A stretch of DNA of 64,000 nucleotides, from positions 186,001 through 250,000 of the forward strand of contig NZ_JAHXBN010000007.1 in NCBI RefSeq assembly GCF_019924045.1. Direction: 5' to 3'. Made by a program: the position numbers and the translations under genes. This DNA comes from Dyadobacter fermentans. GTDB taxonomy: Bacteria; Bacteroidota; Bacteroidia; Cytophagales; Spirosomataceae. The notes below the pieces were generated by a model that had not been told where the DNA came from, did no database searches, and was given only the letters and a program-made list of their open reading frames with translations. Of this stretch, positions 62,683-64,000 are shown piece by piece. Position 1 is the stretch's first letter. Each line of letters starts with the position of its first letter.

Positions 62683-64000
62683 CTATTTAAGCAACCACAT
62701 CTTCTGATTGTAATCGTCGTTACCACCATATTGCGATTGGATCGCTTTGGTCAGGTTGTCGTTATTGTAGTTGATCTCGGAATCCGGGTACATCCATCTA
62801 ACCGGTATTTTGTCCTTGTCGGTGTTGTTATTGGACAGCGGGTTTACCGGGAAGACCGGATAACCGGTACGGCGGTTTTCGAAATAACCGTCAAATCCGG
62901 CTTGCAGGAAAGTTCCCAGGTATCTTTGGGTAATGATCTTTTCAAGCTGCTGCTCCGGGGTACCCGATAGTTTTACCTTGGGAGATGCCAGGTAAGCCGT
63001 GATATACTCGGCAGTGATTTTGCGGTTATGGTGAAAATCAGCATTGTCCGGAGTGTTGTTGGCTACAAACTGCATTCCCGTGCGGATCGCATTTTCGTAG
63101 TAAGTACTCGCAGGTGTACCGTTGATCCAACCTCTTAATGAAGCTTCCGCCAGCATGAACTGCAAAACAGAATAGCTGATCAAATAAATCGGCTCCGAAT
63201 TGGCCAATTCGGAATAGCGCGCATTCAGGTTGGAATAGTCTTTCGACGATGCCACGGCGGTAAGGTCCGAATAAACGGCCGATGGGTTTACGGCCCGGTA
63301 GGCATCGTAACTAGAAGGGCTTATACCGGCGGCCACTTTAACAGGCGAAGGAGCAGCATAGTAGAACAAGCGGTAATCTTCCAGGTCTTTCAGCTTATCT
63401 ACAATCATTGTCGACATTACCGGGTAGATAAGGCCCTGGTTGTTCAGTTTGAACCATGGATAGCGCTGCCCCGCAACGTCGGAATATACCCTCTGGAAGT
63501 TGTCGGCCGAGCTTTCGAAGATAGGCTTCGTGGTCACGATCGTGTTGAAGCGCGATTTGATATTTAAATCTGTGTCACTTTCTTTGGCCGACAGGGTCAG
63601 AAGCACCTTCAATGCAAAAGTGTTGACCACCTTCCGCCATTTTGTAATGTCACCATTGTAAATAGGGTCTCCCGCGAAATTGGCCCCCTGGGAGAATGCC
63701 TGATCGGCTTCTTCCAGCTCTTTCAAAATACCCATAAACACTTCTTTCTGCGTCGAGTACGCCGGCCGGATGGTGCCTGTCTCGCCCTGCAAAGCGTCCG
63801 AATAGGGAATATCTCCCAAACGCATCGTGAGATCATAAAACCGCCAGGCGCGCACAAACTTGCCGAGCCCGGTGAAGGAGTTTTTCAATGGCCCTTCCGG
63901 CGCCAGTCCGATCATCTTTTCGACGTTCGTGAGCACGACTAATCCGCTGTATTCCTGTTTTCCCAAATTGTTGTATTGCAGTGAATTAGGGAATTCGGTG
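62683..64000 (-). CDS. SusD/RagB-like nutrient-binding lipoprotein, 5' end outside the window
   Basis: At least 439 residues, open at the right edge, so the signal peptide and N terminus are missing. The pattern fits the SusD-like_2 branch: KFVRAWRFYDLTMRLGDIPY, KVVNTFALKVLLTLSAKESD, YPVMSTMIVDKLKDLEDYRL with LFYYAAP, LISYSVLQFMLAEASLRGWI, and a C-terminal RRTGYPVFPV. A SusC partner would be expected upstream, beyond base 64000. The substrate is unknown; this is a second SusD-type system, unlike the one at 23.5 kb. Confidence 0.88.
   Translation of the reverse strand, partial: TEFPNSLQYNNLGKQEYSGLVVLTNVEKMIGLAPEGPLKNSFTGLGKFVRAWRFYDLTMRLGDIPYSDALQGETGTIRPAYSTQKEVFMGILKELEEADQAFSQGANFAGDPIYNGDITKWRKVVNTFALKVLLTLSAKESDTDLNIKSRFNTIVTTKPIFESSADNFQRVYSDVAGQRYPWFKLNNQGLIYPVMSTMIVDKLKDLEDYRLFYYAAPSPVKVAAGISPSSYDAYRAVNPSAVYSDLTAVASSKDYSNLNARYSELANSEPIYLISYSVLQFMLAEASLRGWINGTPASTYYENAIRTGMQFVANNTPDNADFHHNRKITAEYITAYLASPKVKLSGTPEQQLEKIITQRYLGTFLQAGFDGYFENRRTGYPVFPVNPLSNNNTDKDKIPVRWMYPDSEINYNNDNLTKAIQSQYGGNDDYNQKMWLLK

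Overview
The window looks like a piece of a Bacteroidota chromosome, most likely Cytophagales (Spirosomaceae, Dyadobacter-like). The evidence is SusC/SusD pairs, a FecR anti-sigma factor with an ECF sigma factor, a GLPGLI-family protein, secreted proteins ending in type IX secretion (T9SS) sorting domains, long reg_prop-type sensor kinases and a lack of strong Shine-Dalgarno sites. The genus is an inference. I see no rRNA, tRNA, CRISPR array, integrase or transposase.

Layout. 1-9.1 kb: the 3' end of a HisKA_3 sensor kinase, a T9SS-secreted receptor-L/LRR-like protein, an ABC-F ATPase, an AraC regulator with an MFS exporter, and a barrel-like outer-membrane protein. 9.1-14.0 kb: a secreted carboxylesterase divergent from a NrtR-like Nudix regulator with a perfect dyad between them, an SDR enzyme with a short AraC regulator, and a lipoprotein alpha/beta hydrolase. 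14.1-20.8 kb: a two-gene unit for a T9SS protein and a tail-fibre-like S74 protein, a 642-base intergenic region with two hairpins, and a large sensor kinase. 20.8-30.9 kb: a regulated uptake locus (ECF sigma, FecR, SusC, SusD) followed by a YncE-propeller/phosphoesterase lipoprotein. 31.0-38.4 kb: a LacI regulator, tandem perfect LacI-type operators and a very large chondroitin ABC-lyase-like PL8 enzyme, then a GntR regulator and a fosmidomycin-resistance-type MFS transporter that share a 21-base element over their start codons. 38.4-44.0 kb: a run of minus-strand genes built round a GLPGLI protein and a TonB receptor. 44.1-46.1 kb: a Rnk/GreA-like protein, an unknown protein and a DUF932-like protein. 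46.2-51.7 kb: a polysaccharide deacetylase, a PVC-type haem protein, a DsbA-like protein and a small unknown. 51.8-54.6 kb: two tandem AraC paralogues and a DUF6766 membrane protein. 54.6-60.4 kb: an alpha-glucan set (GlgX, alpha-glucosidase, divergent TreZ) without TreY. 60.4-64.0 kb: a small repeat protein divergent from a FAD/Rieske oxidoreductase, and the 3' part of a second SusD-like gene that runs off the right edge.

The theme is capture and breakdown of external glycans (SusCD, PL8 lyase, deacetylase, esterase), storage-glucan turnover, and many local regulators placed next to their probable targets. The best-supported new regulatory observations are the LacI operator pair at 32041-32078, the GntR/MFS start-codon element at 36498 and 37186, and the dyad at 10773-10795. 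Function calls come from reading motifs by eye; no database search was run.
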